Below are positions 1-11,732 of a stretch of DNA of 64,000 nt, piece by piece. A program made the translations under genes and the position numbers. The notes under the pieces were generated by a model. The model ran no database searches, had not been told where the DNA came from, and was given only the letters and a program-made list of their open reading frames with translations. Origin of the DNA: Temnothorax longispinosus (Eukaryota; Arthropoda; Insecta; Hymenoptera; Formicidae). Position 1 is the first letter of the stretch, and each line of letters starts with the position of its first letter. The DNA is taken from NCBI RefSeq assembly GCF_030848805.1, contig NC_092360.1, forward strand, positions 23,911,701 to 23,975,700. Reading direction: 5' to 3'.

Positions 1-3000
1 TATTATCCAATAGTTAACTGAAAAGCGTTAGAATTAATCCTTCATCGGTAGTTTCTCGGTTCTCCTTGGCTGCAACACCCGATCGATAATTTCGCGATCT
101 GTTACCGTCGAGGTAATCAAGTTGACTCGTCTTCCTTCCATCCACCTCCTTCAGCCTTCATCCTTGAGTTTCCGTCGCTGTCAAGCCAGTCCAACAGCTG
201 ATTCTCTTCGGTCCCGTGGGAGAAACATTATCCATGGTGTTGATTTACAGTTTCCGATGCAACGAGTGACAATGAGGAGAAACTCGAGGATAATACAACT
301 AAGGCAGGAATAGAACAAGAACAAAAGCGAAGGAGTTGTGCTCTCTCTCCTGCCTCTCTCCATGCTCGAGAGTATCGAAACTCTCCTCGTTTTCAGAGGC
401 TAGTTCGGCGAGTCCGTAGAAGCCGTCGATCGAGCGTGTAGCGTTTCTTCGCTCTTCTCCCGCTCTTCGCATTCGTCGACAAGACAGCTGCCGGTGAGGC
501 CAACAACCGGTTCCCGCATCTTTCTCTCTCCTCGCCTCTTTTCTTCCGACCTTCCCTCCCATCCGTTTTACGTCATTCTGGTCTGGTGTCGATGCACCGG
601 GGAAAAAGGGAAAAAACGATCAAGAGGCATGACAAAGCGGCTGCCGGCGGCACCTCTCGTCGATTCGGATCACGATTCACGAGCGGCGGCAGATTATCGT
701 CCAGTAGGATCCTGCGAAGATTGTTGTTTAGTTTCGTACAACGAAATGGTCCTATAAGAGATCGGTTCCTTACAGTATACAGATCGATGCACTTTTGCGA
801 TCAATTTTTGTAAAAACTTCTTTACGAAAGACATTGAATCAATCTTTCATAATGATACAATAACACGATTTTTCATGTTTATACGCGAAATGTATAAGTT
901 CAGACGTATTATCGACTCTCAATTACAGTCAAATACAGAATATATATGTAAACGAACAACAGAATATATATTATATAAAATTGATAAATTGTTTGCTTCC
1001 AGCACAAAATAAAAATATCATAACCTACATAACCTATATAAAAAATAGTAACATTTTGAAAGTGACGTGTGATGATATCTCAATCTCATCAAGCAGTTGC
1101 ATATTTCATGTAGAAAAACACAGACAGAATTATCAAGCTAGCAATATCGCCGGCACGGTGCAACGGACGAAGAAATTCGTCTTATTAAGAAGTTCATTAT
1201 TTTAACGACCCTCGAGCAACGATGTATCCACCGAAAGGGACGGGAGAGGAAGGGACGAGTCGACGAGAAGCCGTATATAGAGGGGCACGGTGAATATTTA
1301 TCAGCCAATATTGGGCCTTATACTCCCTCGAGAGGGGGGCAAAAGAGCGCGTGGATGCACCGTTAATCGATTTGCATAAGATCGCCGTTTCGTTTCGTGG
1401 CTACGTCTCCCAGCGTTGCGCACGGATACTTATAGGCAGGCGGCTGGACGGGCGGGAGGAAGAGAGAGAAGGCGCGCAGTCTGCCGATATGAAAGTCGAT
1501 ACGCGGTATAATTCGCGTAATTACGCGGGTGCATATTACGCACCGGCGATACTCTGGCACCGGCCAGACTTTGTAAAGTCGCGTATGCGCGGGAAGGGGA
1601 AGGAAGAAGGAGTTACGAACCAAGTGACACAAACGCTCCCGCGGCGGTAATTGGCTTCGTCCGATTAAGAGTCTTTTCCTCTCTCTTAAGCCTCAGATAT
1701 TAAGACCGTATACCTATAATTTCATCGTGCCTTTGCCGAGATTTTGTCTAAATATATAGAAAAATGCACTTTATGCCTGCACGTGCCAACTTTTTTTTAT
1801 TGTTGTGGAAATTATTTTCATATACCTATAGCAGAGACTGAAATTGATCCGTTCGTCAAAGAACTCTGATCCCAATATTATAAACGCGTGGAAATAATTT
1901 CTACAATACATATATTTCTGTTGTTTACCAAAGCATTTTCTAAAAAATTTTACAGTACTGAAAACTGGTTCCAACTCAACGAACGTATTACCGCGTTTAA
2001 TCTCAGATATTTCTTTCTGATTCAAAATTATATCACGTCGATTCACCTAGTCATATAGATTTCTTAATGTGCCGAGTTTCTCACGCGTCCAAAAACGAGC
2101 CGTGTCTCATTTTCTTTCTTTTCGCAAATTAGAGAGTGAGCGGCGAAGCACGCGCGTTGCGCGAGTTAACGATACGCGATACGCAAACACGATCACTATT
2201 TTATGCTATACGATTATTACCGTAATTTCTTACGTAACAAAACATTTCCGTCGGTCATGCTAACGAATAGTTAATTCCGGATAGATTATTTTGAGATGCA
2301 GCAAGAATCAATAAAGTTCGCGCTTCAATGAACGCGAGCGCTGATCTCCTGCAACACTTGACTGAGGGTGAGCGAACTCATTGTCTCAAATATGCAGCAA
2401 GAATGCAAAAACAGCGAATGCATATAATCCAGAAAAGCAAGAGCAAGATGGAATGTTTGTCCTAAATGCGTAAATAAACTTGAAATCTTTAACATCTAAA
2501 TAAAAAAAAATATATATATATATGTATACACACACGAGATATAACCATCACAGATTTGATGAGAATATGTTGATGTTGTTGCAAATCTTATAGAAGCAGA
2601 AAAAAACTGAGATTTTGACAAGTAAATAAAATTCTGTCAAGGTAAAAGCTTCTTGCGATTATAAATACGGTTAAAGATTTTTATAAATACACAATTTTGT
2701 TCCATGTATATATAAAATATCCTTCTAAATTACATCGATTTAAATCCCAGTAAAAGTTTCAAAGACTATTATTCTCGCTATTAATCTCGGCGAACGCGAT
2801 CGTATATTAGCCCAACACTCGACTATATCTTACGTTCCCACACGCACCCTGATTCGAGGAAATTGAATCGAAACGGAAATGCTTCTTCAGTTACAATATA
2901 TGCTACTCGCGGATGTTTTAGGTAACACACAGCTAGGCAATCCTGGCGGTAGCATGCCGCAGCCGCATCTCAGGAGGATCATTTAACCGAGATAATTGCC

Positions 3001-3670
3001 AAACATTGTTCACCTTGTTAGCCGTTGCTGCTCGGCTGGCAAACTTGAGCGAGTTAATAAGCAACACGCTGGGACGACGGCGACGACTATAACGACGACG
3101 ATGACTATAGAGGCGGCAATAGGTGCCAAGGCAGAGGCCTGAGCACCGAACCGTGTGTAAATTAGCGTCTTCAATTTGTAGCCGATCGTCCTGACTGCGT
3201 TATGAAGGTTGCGTGTGCAACCATGAAAAGTGACGTCTTACTCACTTTCATCTTATTGCGGTGTTATTCGCGGCGTCCTTGCTTAATTTAAACGTAAATT
3301 CTTCTCTTAGGATATTTATTATATTATACGTACTTTTTATGTTTTTCTTGTTAAGCAGTGTTCTCTGATTTTAAAAACTTGCTCGTTTAAAATGGGAAAA
3401 AAAACTTATCCAGTGTTCAAAATCATGATAATTTTCCAGTCTTCCGGCAGATACAATAAATGCATTGAAACTATTGACTAGTAATGCGAGTTTCTAACTT
3501 TGGAAATGGCAGTATTCAATTCATGGCGAGATGTAATAATTCAATAAAACTACGAAGCGCTTCGAATGTCGCCAGGCCGTTTTGCGCTTTCGCAGTCTTT
3601 GCGAGCGTTGAAGCAAGGACGCGCGTTCATATACGAAGAATCATGGAGAGAAAAAGAAAGAGAGAAACAG

Positions 3671-3675
<5 letters not shown>
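1..3675. other. gene-free DNA, mixed composition
   Basis: No convincing gene is seen. About 350-720 is CpG- and pyrimidine-rich, 800-1150 is AT-rich, and 1200-1680 is a CpG-rich block with a TATATAG motif near 1273. A direct repeat of atgcagcaagaat occurs near 2295 and 2391. A TA/CA-rich tract lies at 2504-2535. About 2890-3200 is a moderately GC-rich block with ACG-rich runs near 3072-3110 that has the look of a non-coding regulatory segment. The reading frames in this stretch are short and unlike any protein I know. Confidence 0.6.

Positions 3676-3711
<36 letters not shown>
3676..3711. repeat. (GA)n microsatellite
   Basis: An uninterrupted 36-base purine run made almost entirely of GA dinucleotides on the plus strand. 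Frames through it encode only Arg-Glu or Leu-Ser repeats, so open frames spanning it are not evidence of genes. Confidence 0.95.
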
Positions 3712-5006
3712 CGAAAGGGCGTAGGTAGGTAATTAAGGGCCGTAGGTTCAAACTGGAAAGCAAAGTCGAAGGGCGCCTCTCCTCTTCCGTGAGAGGCGTG
3801 AATTACACGACGAGGCAAGCGAGCCGGCAGACAGGCTCATTGTCCTCCGCTAGTTTAATTAATGCAGCTGAACCGGCAGCTCCCTCATATCCTTTCCATC
3901 CTCCCTCGCCCACCCGGTCTCTCTTACCACCACGTTCGCCAACCCTGTCTCTTTCTTCCATCGCACCATCCCTCCGCGCGTCGCCGACCTCGTGTATATA
4001 TCGCACACCATGGCCTCGAACGACGTACATGCAATCTACCAGGGGCAATTCCGTAGACCCGACAATATCGTCCTCGTCTTTCGTCTGGATTTCGATAATG
4101 ATCCGTCAATTAGCCGACGGATCAGTGATTCAGCCGCGTTGGTGTTGCTTCCCTTTTAACTCTTCTATTCGTCGGCCGAGATATTTGTAGTATTCGTACG
4201 TATGTAGACGTATGTATACAATATACACATTCCAATGTACACATTGGAACTTGTAATAAATTAAACAGAGCCATTAAAAGTACATGAATAATTACTGCAA
4301 TCCAGCAATCTCGCAGTATCGTATAGAACGGAAAATTTGTTATATGTATAGAATTCGTTTACATTTTTCTAATTAATCATCATATTATATTAATTAGATA
4401 TTATATTATGCTTTATCATGTTTTTCAAAAATATAACAAAAAACAACCATTACAAAGAATTGGGTCCTGATTTATTTTTCCTTATTTTGCACTTAACGTG
4501 CGAAATTTGTGATTTAGAGCGATAATGTGCACTTCAGTCTTGGAGTTGAGAACCTCAATCTGTTGTTCGTCGGCAATTCAAGCGGAGTCGAATCAAAAAG
4601 AAAACGACGGATGTCGGGAAAAGGAAGAAAAACATTATTGGAAAGAAAAAGAGCAATCGTGCCTCTTTCTCTATTTCACAGCCATCTGTATCTTTGGAAA
4701 CAGATGAGAAATAGAAAAGAGCGAAAGAGAAGATAAAAGCTTCTTTGCTCTCTTCACGTTAACCTTTATACTCAATGGCGTAATAAAGTTCACAACGAGC
4801 CTTGTTTTCAAATTTCTTTACGCATTTTCTCGATAAAATGATAGAACGTGATGTGTTTTCAAGGTTTGAAGATCACAATCGCAGACCCTAATTTCCACTA
4901 AACGATTACAATAACCCTATTGCTCTTTCTGAGACTATTTAAAGAGCGTAAGAGACAGAGAAACTTGTTCGGCTTTTTTGGTTTCTCCTCCAAGACGCGG
5001 CGCTTT
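3712..5006. other. gene-free DNA with a short palindrome
   Basis: No gene is seen. About 3770-4180 is CpG- and pyrimidine-rich, and 4190-4520 is AT-rich. A perfect 9-base-arm palindrome with a 2-base centre lies at 4230-4249. The open frame near 3789-4190 is pyrimidine-rich and Ser/Pro-rich, which is expected from the base composition. Confidence 0.5.
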
Positions 5007-5093
5007 AGAAGAAGAAAGAAAAGAGAGAAGAGAAGAAGGAGGAGAAAAAGAAGGAGAAAAAGGAAAAGAAGAAGAAGAAGAGGGAGAGGGAGA
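5007..5093. repeat. 87-base homopurine tract
   Basis: Every base from 5007 to 5093 on the plus strand is A or G. The tract is an irregular mix of GAA, GAG and GGA and not a simple dinucleotide repeat. Such tracts can form triplex (H-DNA) structures when they have mirror symmetry. The Lys/Arg/Glu-rich frame through it is a by-product of composition. Confidence 0.9.
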
Positions 5094-5299
5094 CTCATGC
5101 GAGGTCAAGGTGCCGCTCTGTTGCCGGCTCTCTTTTCTTGGCTCGAGCACTCGTAACGTAATATCTAGACTTGCTCGTCAAACGCCAGGCGCGATTATCG
5201 GTCCGATTCAGTTAGCTCTCGTACTTGAGGCGCTCCCTTCTCGTCCACTGACGGGAAATTCTCCGTGTTCGGATGTGGAGCAACCAAGTTGGATACGTC

Positions 5300-5317
5300 A
5301 CCGCTGAGAACCGCGAG
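5300..5317 (+). repeat. 18-base direct repeat, left copy
   Basis: The sequence accgctgagaaccgcgag here is repeated exactly at 5867-5884. The two copies bracket a 549-base AT-rich block, which is the arrangement expected of a target-site duplication around an inserted sequence. Confidence 0.7.
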
Positions 5318-5866
5318 CCCTCGTAGAGAACAGCACGTCTATCTTCTTTTAATTTCCTTATCGCTTAATTATAGCTTATCGCGCCAGATTTATTTTTGAA
5401 ATAAAAATAGGTATAGTACTGCATGCACTGAACGTTTTGAACCTATACCAACTATTTTTTCAACCACTGAGGTCAGATTAAAATAAACGATCATTGTTCC
5501 ATTAAAAAAGCATTGTTAAGACAACGATTACAAGCTGTACAATAGTAAAAATTATAAAATTCTGAAGAAAGAAATCTTTCCGGGAAAAAATGTGTGTAAA
5601 TAAAAAAATAATGAAACTTTGTTAGTTCAGGTAGGTTTGATAATAAAGAATTAATAAATATTGTTTTGATCATTTTCGTCAATACATGTAGTTCAGTTAA
5701 AAAAGAAAGCATTATTCTTTCACAAAATTTTAATTCAAAATTTACTTATTAAAATATTTGAAGTCGAATATCAAAATTAATGTTCCTTGAGAAATTCCTT
5801 TTAGAGAAGAAAATTGACTAATATTCTCCAAATAATCTTTTAATTGGGTATTGGAGATTCTGAGAT
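5318..5866. mobile_element. possible insertion between 18-base direct repeats
   Basis: This AT-rich block lies exactly between two identical 18-base repeats, while the DNA on either side is more CpG-rich. Direct repeats of this length are typical of target-primed retroposition (LINE or SINE type). However, I see no poly(A) tail, terminal repeat or coding remnant inside. It could instead be the product of an unequal duplication. The call rests only on the flanking repeat and the change in composition. Confidence 0.35.
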
Positions 5867-5884
5867 ACCGCTGAGAACCGCGAG
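5867..5884 (+). repeat. 18-base direct repeat, right copy
   Basis: Exact copy of the repeat at 5300-5317. The DNA after it returns to CpG-rich composition. Confidence 0.7.
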
Positions 5885-6647
5885 TTACTATCGGATAAAA
5901 TTAACGTTGCTCGACGAGCAGGTGCTAAACGAAAAACGGAACTGAAGTATTCATGAACATCCGCGCACTCCTCCACCGCGGCGCGCGACGGCGCGGCGGC
6001 GGCTCCATCGCGTTCAGCCGGTGGATGCTAATTCCAGGTTTAATTCCGATTACCCCGGCCATTATAGGGGTAAGAAGGATTCTGAACCGATTAACCCAGT
6101 TCGGGATCTTCAGGATAGACACACACGCGACCTTTCGTGCTAGACGGTCGTCACGTTTATCGTCGCCGCGACGACATGTCGATCCAGCGTTTATTCCCCG
6201 CGTTCTCCGGTACCCTTCCGAGAAAAAAGAAACGCGGCCACCGTGTATCCCCGCACGATCAACCGGCTAGTAACGACGATGCGAAACGTTCTCGAGAGCA
6301 ACCTTGAAACTTTAATAAATTCTCCTACTCGCATCTCGTTTCCGTTGAACGAATTTCCGAGGTGGATCGACGGCAGCGACGGCAATGACGATGGTGAGCG
6401 AGCACCCCAGGTGGATGCGCTTTATCGATTTTGGCATACCAGACAAGTTGCTTCTGCTTCCGCGGCGATAATTCGCCGACTCGCTGCCTCGGCTTGGCGC
6501 GGCTTAAGTCGCCCACTTGGAAAGTTCATCAACGCAACCTGTGCTTCCCGTATTCAGGTATAATATACATATTCCTGAACTCGGACGGATAATCCGTGAA
6601 AATAACGCTATTCTAGCCCACATATATTATACGTATATCAATCATTA
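5885..6647. other. CpG-rich gene-free block
   Basis: From about 5960 to 6540 the DNA is CpG-rich with CGCG runs. Overlapping open frames on both strands follow from the low density of AT-rich stop codons. None resembles a known protein. It may be non-coding regulatory DNA, but that is inference. Confidence 0.45.
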
Positions 6648-6703
6648 ATGTTTAGGAAATATAAGATGTGCTAAAAATAGCACATCTTATATTTCCTAAA
6701 CAT
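6648..6703. repeat. perfect 26-base-arm hairpin, 4-base loop
   Basis: The arms at 6648-6673 and 6678-6703 are exact reverse complements, separated only by the loop AAAA. The stem is perfect over 26 base pairs. Such symmetry with so short a loop can come from a recent inverted duplication, a foldback element or an assembly artefact. A microRNA precursor normally has mismatches and a larger loop, so this is unlikely to be one. Confidence 0.9.
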
Positions 6704-8172
6704 GGCCACACTAGTAGCATTCCATTATGTATTTCAAGCATCGTAGTCACAGGCAAGTATTATCAACGTATATATTCTATATTTTTGTATCAAAATAAGT
6801 AAAGCTGCATATAACGAATTTTACGAGCATCTTCCTACTATAAAATACCCTGATGATATCAATAGAGAATCTAGCTTTTATTATCATCTATATTTCGTTA
6901 ACAGAAATAACGCAGAGTGAAATGATCAGCGAGGTTTCAAGTCAAGATGTCAACGTCGCGCGCGAGGGTTGACCAGCCAGGTCAAGTAAGCAAAAAGTAG
7001 ACTTAGGAGAAGACGAAGAACCACGAGGAAGTGGAGAAGGAGGTGGACGAACGTCGGACGTCGGGACGCTATTTATATTCGATGCCGAGGACGTTCAACC
7101 CGCAAGCACCCCCGCCTTCCTAACCGTGTATCCTCTCCATCTTCGTCTCTCACTGTTTCTCGCTCTATCTCACTCCGTGCTCATCTCGTATCCACTCGGT
7201 GGCGACGTGAAAACGGATAAACTCGCGAATAAATCTCCCAGCTGTATAGCTGCAAGAACCTCCTGCTTCTCCCCATCTCTCGTGTTTCGCCCTATATCCT
7301 CATCTTGTGGTCTGAGTGCCTCACCACGGATTACCCCGTACCCGAGAAGTAGACACGCGTAAACGAGCCGGTTTCGCTGGTAATTTGAAGAATTAATCAA
7401 CCGGACGGACAAAGTTTTCATGTACGACGGTGATCGATGGCCGAAACCAGGTATCATTAACCGTGCATGTATAACTGAGCAACTGAAATATAGACCTAAG
7501 CCAGAAAGACTAAATTTCAAACGCAAGAAACAAGAAAAGTGCTTGAAAGGTGATCTGATTGAAAGGAATAATCCTCGCTATTTGTTGCAATATCATACAT
7601 TAAGCGATTAAGCAATAACATGGTTATCTAAAGAATGATAAAGAATGCTGAATGCAAAAAGGCTAGAAAAGATTTTAGTTAATTCTAAGAATTATGATCT
7701 TTGAAGTAGGATATAACTTGTGCACAAAACTATAATAAAAATTATTTGAAATTAGCATCACGTAGTATACTTTGATGATTTTATTATACAGCGCTATTAA
7801 AAATTACTATTTAACTTTCGGATATTATGAAATCAGTTTACAAATTTTTTATCATTGATTAGCCGCTTTGCGCGAATGTTTCAGCATCCTCGAACTTGGA
7901 CACTCGACGTGCATTTGGCTTTTCATCCTATCGTGGATTTCAGAGCCGTCTATCGGTCTTTTGCGTGTCGACTGACCGCGCGACACGCAAAACGAAGAAA
8001 AATCGTTGGAAGCGGAAAGAAAGTAGACGCGAAATTAGATTTTCTAGCGAGGTCGCCGCCGCCTAGCGCGTGCCGTAGGATGGCGAAAAAAATAAAATCG
8101 ATCGGAGCTCGATCCATCCGACGAGCTCGTGTCGAAAGAAGGTGGACGAAACGAGGAAGAGGAGAGAGGAAT

Positions 8173-8176
<4 letters not shown>
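6704..8176. other. gene-free DNA
   Basis: Nothing gene-like is seen. About 6940-7400 is CpG-rich with a TATTTATA-type motif near 7070 followed by a pyrimidine-rich stretch. About 7600-7860 is AT-rich. About 7860-8160 is CpG-rich and leads into a GA microsatellite. Confidence 0.5.

Positions 8177-8233
<57 letters not shown>
8177..8233. repeat. (GA)n microsatellite
   Basis: A 57-base uninterrupted purine tract, almost pure GA, inside a broader purine-rich region running to about 8330. Frames across it are artefacts of the repeat. Confidence 0.95.
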
Positions 8234-8475
8234 TTAAAAAACGGAGAGAAAGAGAGCTGGAGATTCGGTTCTCGATGCGGAAATTCTCCGGGTAGGGATC
8301 GAATGAGAGACGAAGAGAGGAAACGAGGAGTTGAAGAGAAGAATCGGGAGATGGGGTTGTGTGAACGCAGGGAAAACGGGTATCATCCACGGCCGTAATT
8401 AGAATCCACTTCGTGGAAATGGTTCCGAGGCTTCGGAAGCCCGCCTCCTCTCTCGTTCCTCCGCTTATGATCCTT

Positions 8476-8605
8476 TAGCTAGGTAGGTAGGTAGGTAGGT
8501 AGGTAGGTAGGTAGGTAGGTAGGTAGGTAGGTATAGGTATAGGTAGCTAGATAGGTAGGTAGGTAGGTAGGTAGGTAGGTAGGTAGGTAGGTTGGTTAGT
8601 TGGCT
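8476..8605 (+). repeat. (TAGG)n tetranucleotide microsatellite
   Basis: Two blocks of TAGG repeats, about 8480-8532 and 8551-8592, are split by a degenerate spacer. They end in diverged units (ttgg, ttag, ctga). The unit is four bases, unlike the five-base TTAGG telomere repeat of many insects. The minus-strand frame reading Leu-Pro-Thr-Tyr repeats across it is not a gene. Confidence 0.95.
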
Positions 8606-10692
8606 GACTGGTTGTACGGTACACATGCGCGCATCCAAGGCGCCCAATACGATTGCGTAATATATACCACGATACGGCAACGACACAGCAACGACGACGA
8701 CGACGATGTCGACGACAATTCTTGATTCTCTCACGCGTAACCGGGAAACGAGAATAATCTCAGGGGCGGATTCCCCGTAATTTATACGGGCCGCGTGGTT
8801 ATTATGTGAAGTGTTTCTCTTTGCGCTTCCTCTTTCTTTCTCGATGTTCGAAAATTCTGCGAGTATACCGAGGCGAGCGCAGATAGACCGTGCAATCTCA
8901 ATGCTGTCCAATAATGATACTCCAACGGTTAGACGTAGAGGGTGTATCGATCCGAAATTAAAAACTCGTTCGCTTCCACTCGCTTTGACTTGCTCCATTT
9001 ATTTTGCACTTGTGGTCATCCCGGTGCAGTGGTTTTCTATACATCTATACACATACATATATACATGCTGCGTGCAAATGCAGCATTTACTTCTATTTTG
9101 TAAAGTCGATTTTTTTTAGTCAGTCAATCTTGTATCTCTCTCATCACAATTCGATTAGAATTAGAGTTGCTATTATTGATTGATCTATACTAGGACAAAT
9201 AGCGGGTAACATTATCGGATGTGACGCTCCACTTTTCAAGAGTATTCGATCGTGCTGTACAACTTTGATAATACTGTAATCGATATAAAATAAAACAAAT
9301 CTTCAATGATCGCACGTGCATGATGTCGTATATGAAGTAGACGGAAAAGATACCAACTGGTAGCGGAAAGGCATAATTTTGGTTCTGGTTGGCTCTTGGC
9401 GGTTGGCCAACGCGCGAGGTCAACAAGTTTCGTGTCTCCTAGTAGAAGCAACGAAAAGTCATAAGAGAACAGGAAGAGAACGGGAAGAGAGTTAACGGAG
9501 GTTGACAGCCACCATGACGATCCGATTGAACCGTCTGTCCTGTCACTGTCATGCGTCGTATTTTTAGTTACTGTCTAACGTTCTATCTACAAACGAGATC
9601 AAGCCCAATGTGCACTGACGAATTCAAACTAGCCGAAACTAAATGAATATTCATTGCTTTGCTGAATAAATTTGTTATTCATCTAGAATTCACGTTGCAA
9701 TGCTAGATAGATCGGTACCTAAGTTCCAAATAACGATTACATTAAAATAAGATCAATTTGAAAATGTCTTTGACGGAATTAGATCCAGTTGTTCATTCGC
9801 GACAGTAAAGTTTAATTTACGGGGATTACGCTCTTCAATTTAATCGCCCGTTAAACTTAAAAATAAGATCGGCGTCTCGCCGATCGAGATATCGCGATTG
9901 CAAGAAAATACGATCGGACAGAATCAGCTTCTATTGTGTTGTTACCCTCTCGTCTGAGAACCACTGGATGCACCACGCGGCAGCGACCGGCGACCGGCGG
10001 CGCATTGGTGGGGGTCAAATGTCACATTGCGTGACTCACCGTCGGCGTCGCCTCCAAGTGTTCGCTGCAACTCCTGCGCGCGGCGCGGCGTGTATACCTC
10101 GCGCGTCTGCAATTCGCGCCGCGCCTTCGCCGAGTAAATTGATGATCGGCGTCGGCGATCGCGCCGTGAGGAGAAAAAAAGGTATCGAGCGACGTCGAGA
10201 AATGGTTGCCGATAATGCGGATTGATTTCGCATTGACCGAAACTAGCTCGGTCTTCCACGGGACAGCGTTCCCCACCCCTCGCCGTCCATTAACAAACGC
10301 GCGCGCTACTTTGCATTCTAAGTGGAGCGCGAGCGCGTTTGCACTTTTATCCTTCCTCGAAGAAGCCACCTTATACCTATCGCACGATCGATCTTTAATG
10401 CGACGCGATAAACGCCACACGTCCGCCACATGCCGGCGGAATAAATGCTCCTGTTCCTGTTAGCGCCGCCTGCCAACAGCTACTTGCTCGCCTATGTATT
10501 TAAACACGACAGATTTCTTTATGCACATTGCGTCTTCATCTTTTGCTCCAACTTGAAGTTTAGAACGTAACGATCTTGTACGACTCTGTCACGCTCTTGA
10601 ATCAAATTTGATCGCAACACTGATATTTCACGAAGCACGTCATTTTATCATCGCCTGTCGAGTATTATCTAAGGTTCCGCATTGATAAGATT
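8606..10692. other. gene-free DNA
   Basis: An ACG trinucleotide run lies at about 8691-8717. About 9950-10450 is strongly CpG-rich, with open frames on both strands that look compositional. About 9560-9840 and 10500-10690 are AT-rich. No protein family, RNA gene or splice-bounded exon is recognised. Confidence 0.5.
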
Positions 10693-10766
10693 GACATCGA
10701 TACTCGATAAATATTGAGTCTAACATCGATGATTACTTTTGACATCGATGTTTTTTGCAGATCCCT
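10693..10766 (-). mobile_element. hAT-like element end, copy A
   Basis: Read on the minus strand from 10767 the sequence begins tagggatctgcaaaaaacat and then carries several CATCGATG motifs. A terminal C/TAGGG with subterminal palindromic motifs is the style of hAT-family ends. A diverged copy in the same orientation lies at 11664-11732. No transposase remnant and no matching opposite end are found, so this is either a solo end or a decayed non-autonomous copy. Confidence 0.4.
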
Positions 10767-11079
10767 AAAATGTAATGGCTATAATACGAAATTTATATTA
10801 ATAGTATTCTATGCTTAATATTCTAATAACTGCAGAAGCAGTGTAAAGTTAGTAGCTAACACGCTGGTTGTAAAAAAGTGGCCCTCACTAACCAAGAACT
10901 AAAGAGTATAGGTACACTTGTGTTAATTATTTAAAAAATTAAATTATGCCTAGTTAATGCTATATAGAAGATTGTAATAGCACGCGCTACATAAATAAAC
11001 CCGAGAAATAAAACCATAAGCCTTTTTAGATATGTGATGTGAGAAATTTGTCTCAAAATAAAATTATTTTATTTATATA
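10767..11079. other. AT-rich DNA between repeat fragments
   Basis: No gene is seen. The AT-rich sequence between hAT-like end A and the Tc1-like MITE may itself be decayed transposon sequence, but I find no motif to prove that. Confidence 0.4.
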
Positions 11080-11313
11080 CAGTTAGGTGCATAATAATAG
11101 TACCGGCTGAAAAAATGAAGAAAATTCCAAATTTTAAAATTAATCAACAGAAAATTACTTAATTTTATTTATTAAATGGATACATCAATTAATAAAAACA
11201 TAAAACATAACCTCTCATTATTACAAAGAGATAACAATGAAAAAATTGAATTTTGTTAAAATTTAGAATTTCTTCATTTTTTTCAGCCGGTGCTATTATT
11301 TTGTACATAACTG
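11080..11313. mobile_element. Tc1/mariner-type MITE, 234 bp
   Basis: The ends are imperfect inverted repeats about 48 bases long: the left begins cagttaggtgcataataata, and the right in reverse complement begins cagttatgtacaaaataata. Both arms continue through a shared CACCGGCTGAAAAAA-type core. The element is flanked by TA on both sides (11078-11079 and 11314-11315), the target site of the Tc1/mariner superfamily. The interior is AT-rich and non-coding, so this is a non-autonomous element that would have been moved by a transposase encoded elsewhere. Confidence 0.75.
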
Positions 11314-11663
11314 TATATAGGTAGAGCTATTAATACCTATATAAACATTAATAAACGATAACGATAATGGATAACCTGTGTTTATATAAGCATATTATTA
11401 ATATTTATTATATATAGTTTATAGTTAAATAATATAACAGAATTTGGTAAAGATAGCTGATTTTATTTTTACGCGGATTGTGATTGACCAAAAGCCGTTA
11501 CACTTGGGAACACTTCTCGTTTGATTTTGCTATAGGATATGCATCAGCCTATACTGGCAGTCCATACTCTTATACTACATATAGTCAAAGACAAAACCAG
11601 TTAGTGAACTAAATGTGTAAAGATAAAAATCTCGAAGAACGTAAGACGGTGCATCGATGGCAA
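11314..11663. other. AT-rich gene-free DNA
   Basis: No gene is seen between the MITE and the second hAT-like end. Some of it may belong to the hAT-derived copy ending at 11732, but the other end was not located. Confidence 0.4.
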
Positions 11664-11732
11664 AACATCGATTCGTCCATAAGTACTTAACCATCGATGA
11701 TTGCTTGATATCGATGTTTCTTGCGGATCCCT
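11664..11732 (-). mobile_element. hAT-like element end, copy B
   Basis: This is a diverged direct copy of 10693-10766. It carries the same order of CATCGAT motifs followed by a tcttgcggatccct-type end. The two copies lie in the same orientation about 0.97 kb apart with the Tc1-like MITE between them. Two independent solo ends or a local duplication would both explain this. Confidence 0.4.

Noticed and set aside
3745..3760. ggttcaaactgg as a tRNA T-loop or B-box
   Set aside because: No matching D-arm, anticodon arm or acceptor pairing is found upstream or downstream.
6648..6703. MicroRNA precursor
   Set aside because: A perfect 26-base-pair stem with a 4-base loop lacks the mismatches and loop size of animal precursors, and no known mature microRNA sequence is present.
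8476..8605. Possible interstitial telomere
   Set aside because: The unit is TAGG (four bases), not the five-base TTAGG repeat.
8465..8998. 177-codon minus-strand open frame with a Leu-Pro-Thr-Tyr repeat
   Set aside because: The repeat is simply the translation of the TAGG microsatellite, and the rest shows no motif.
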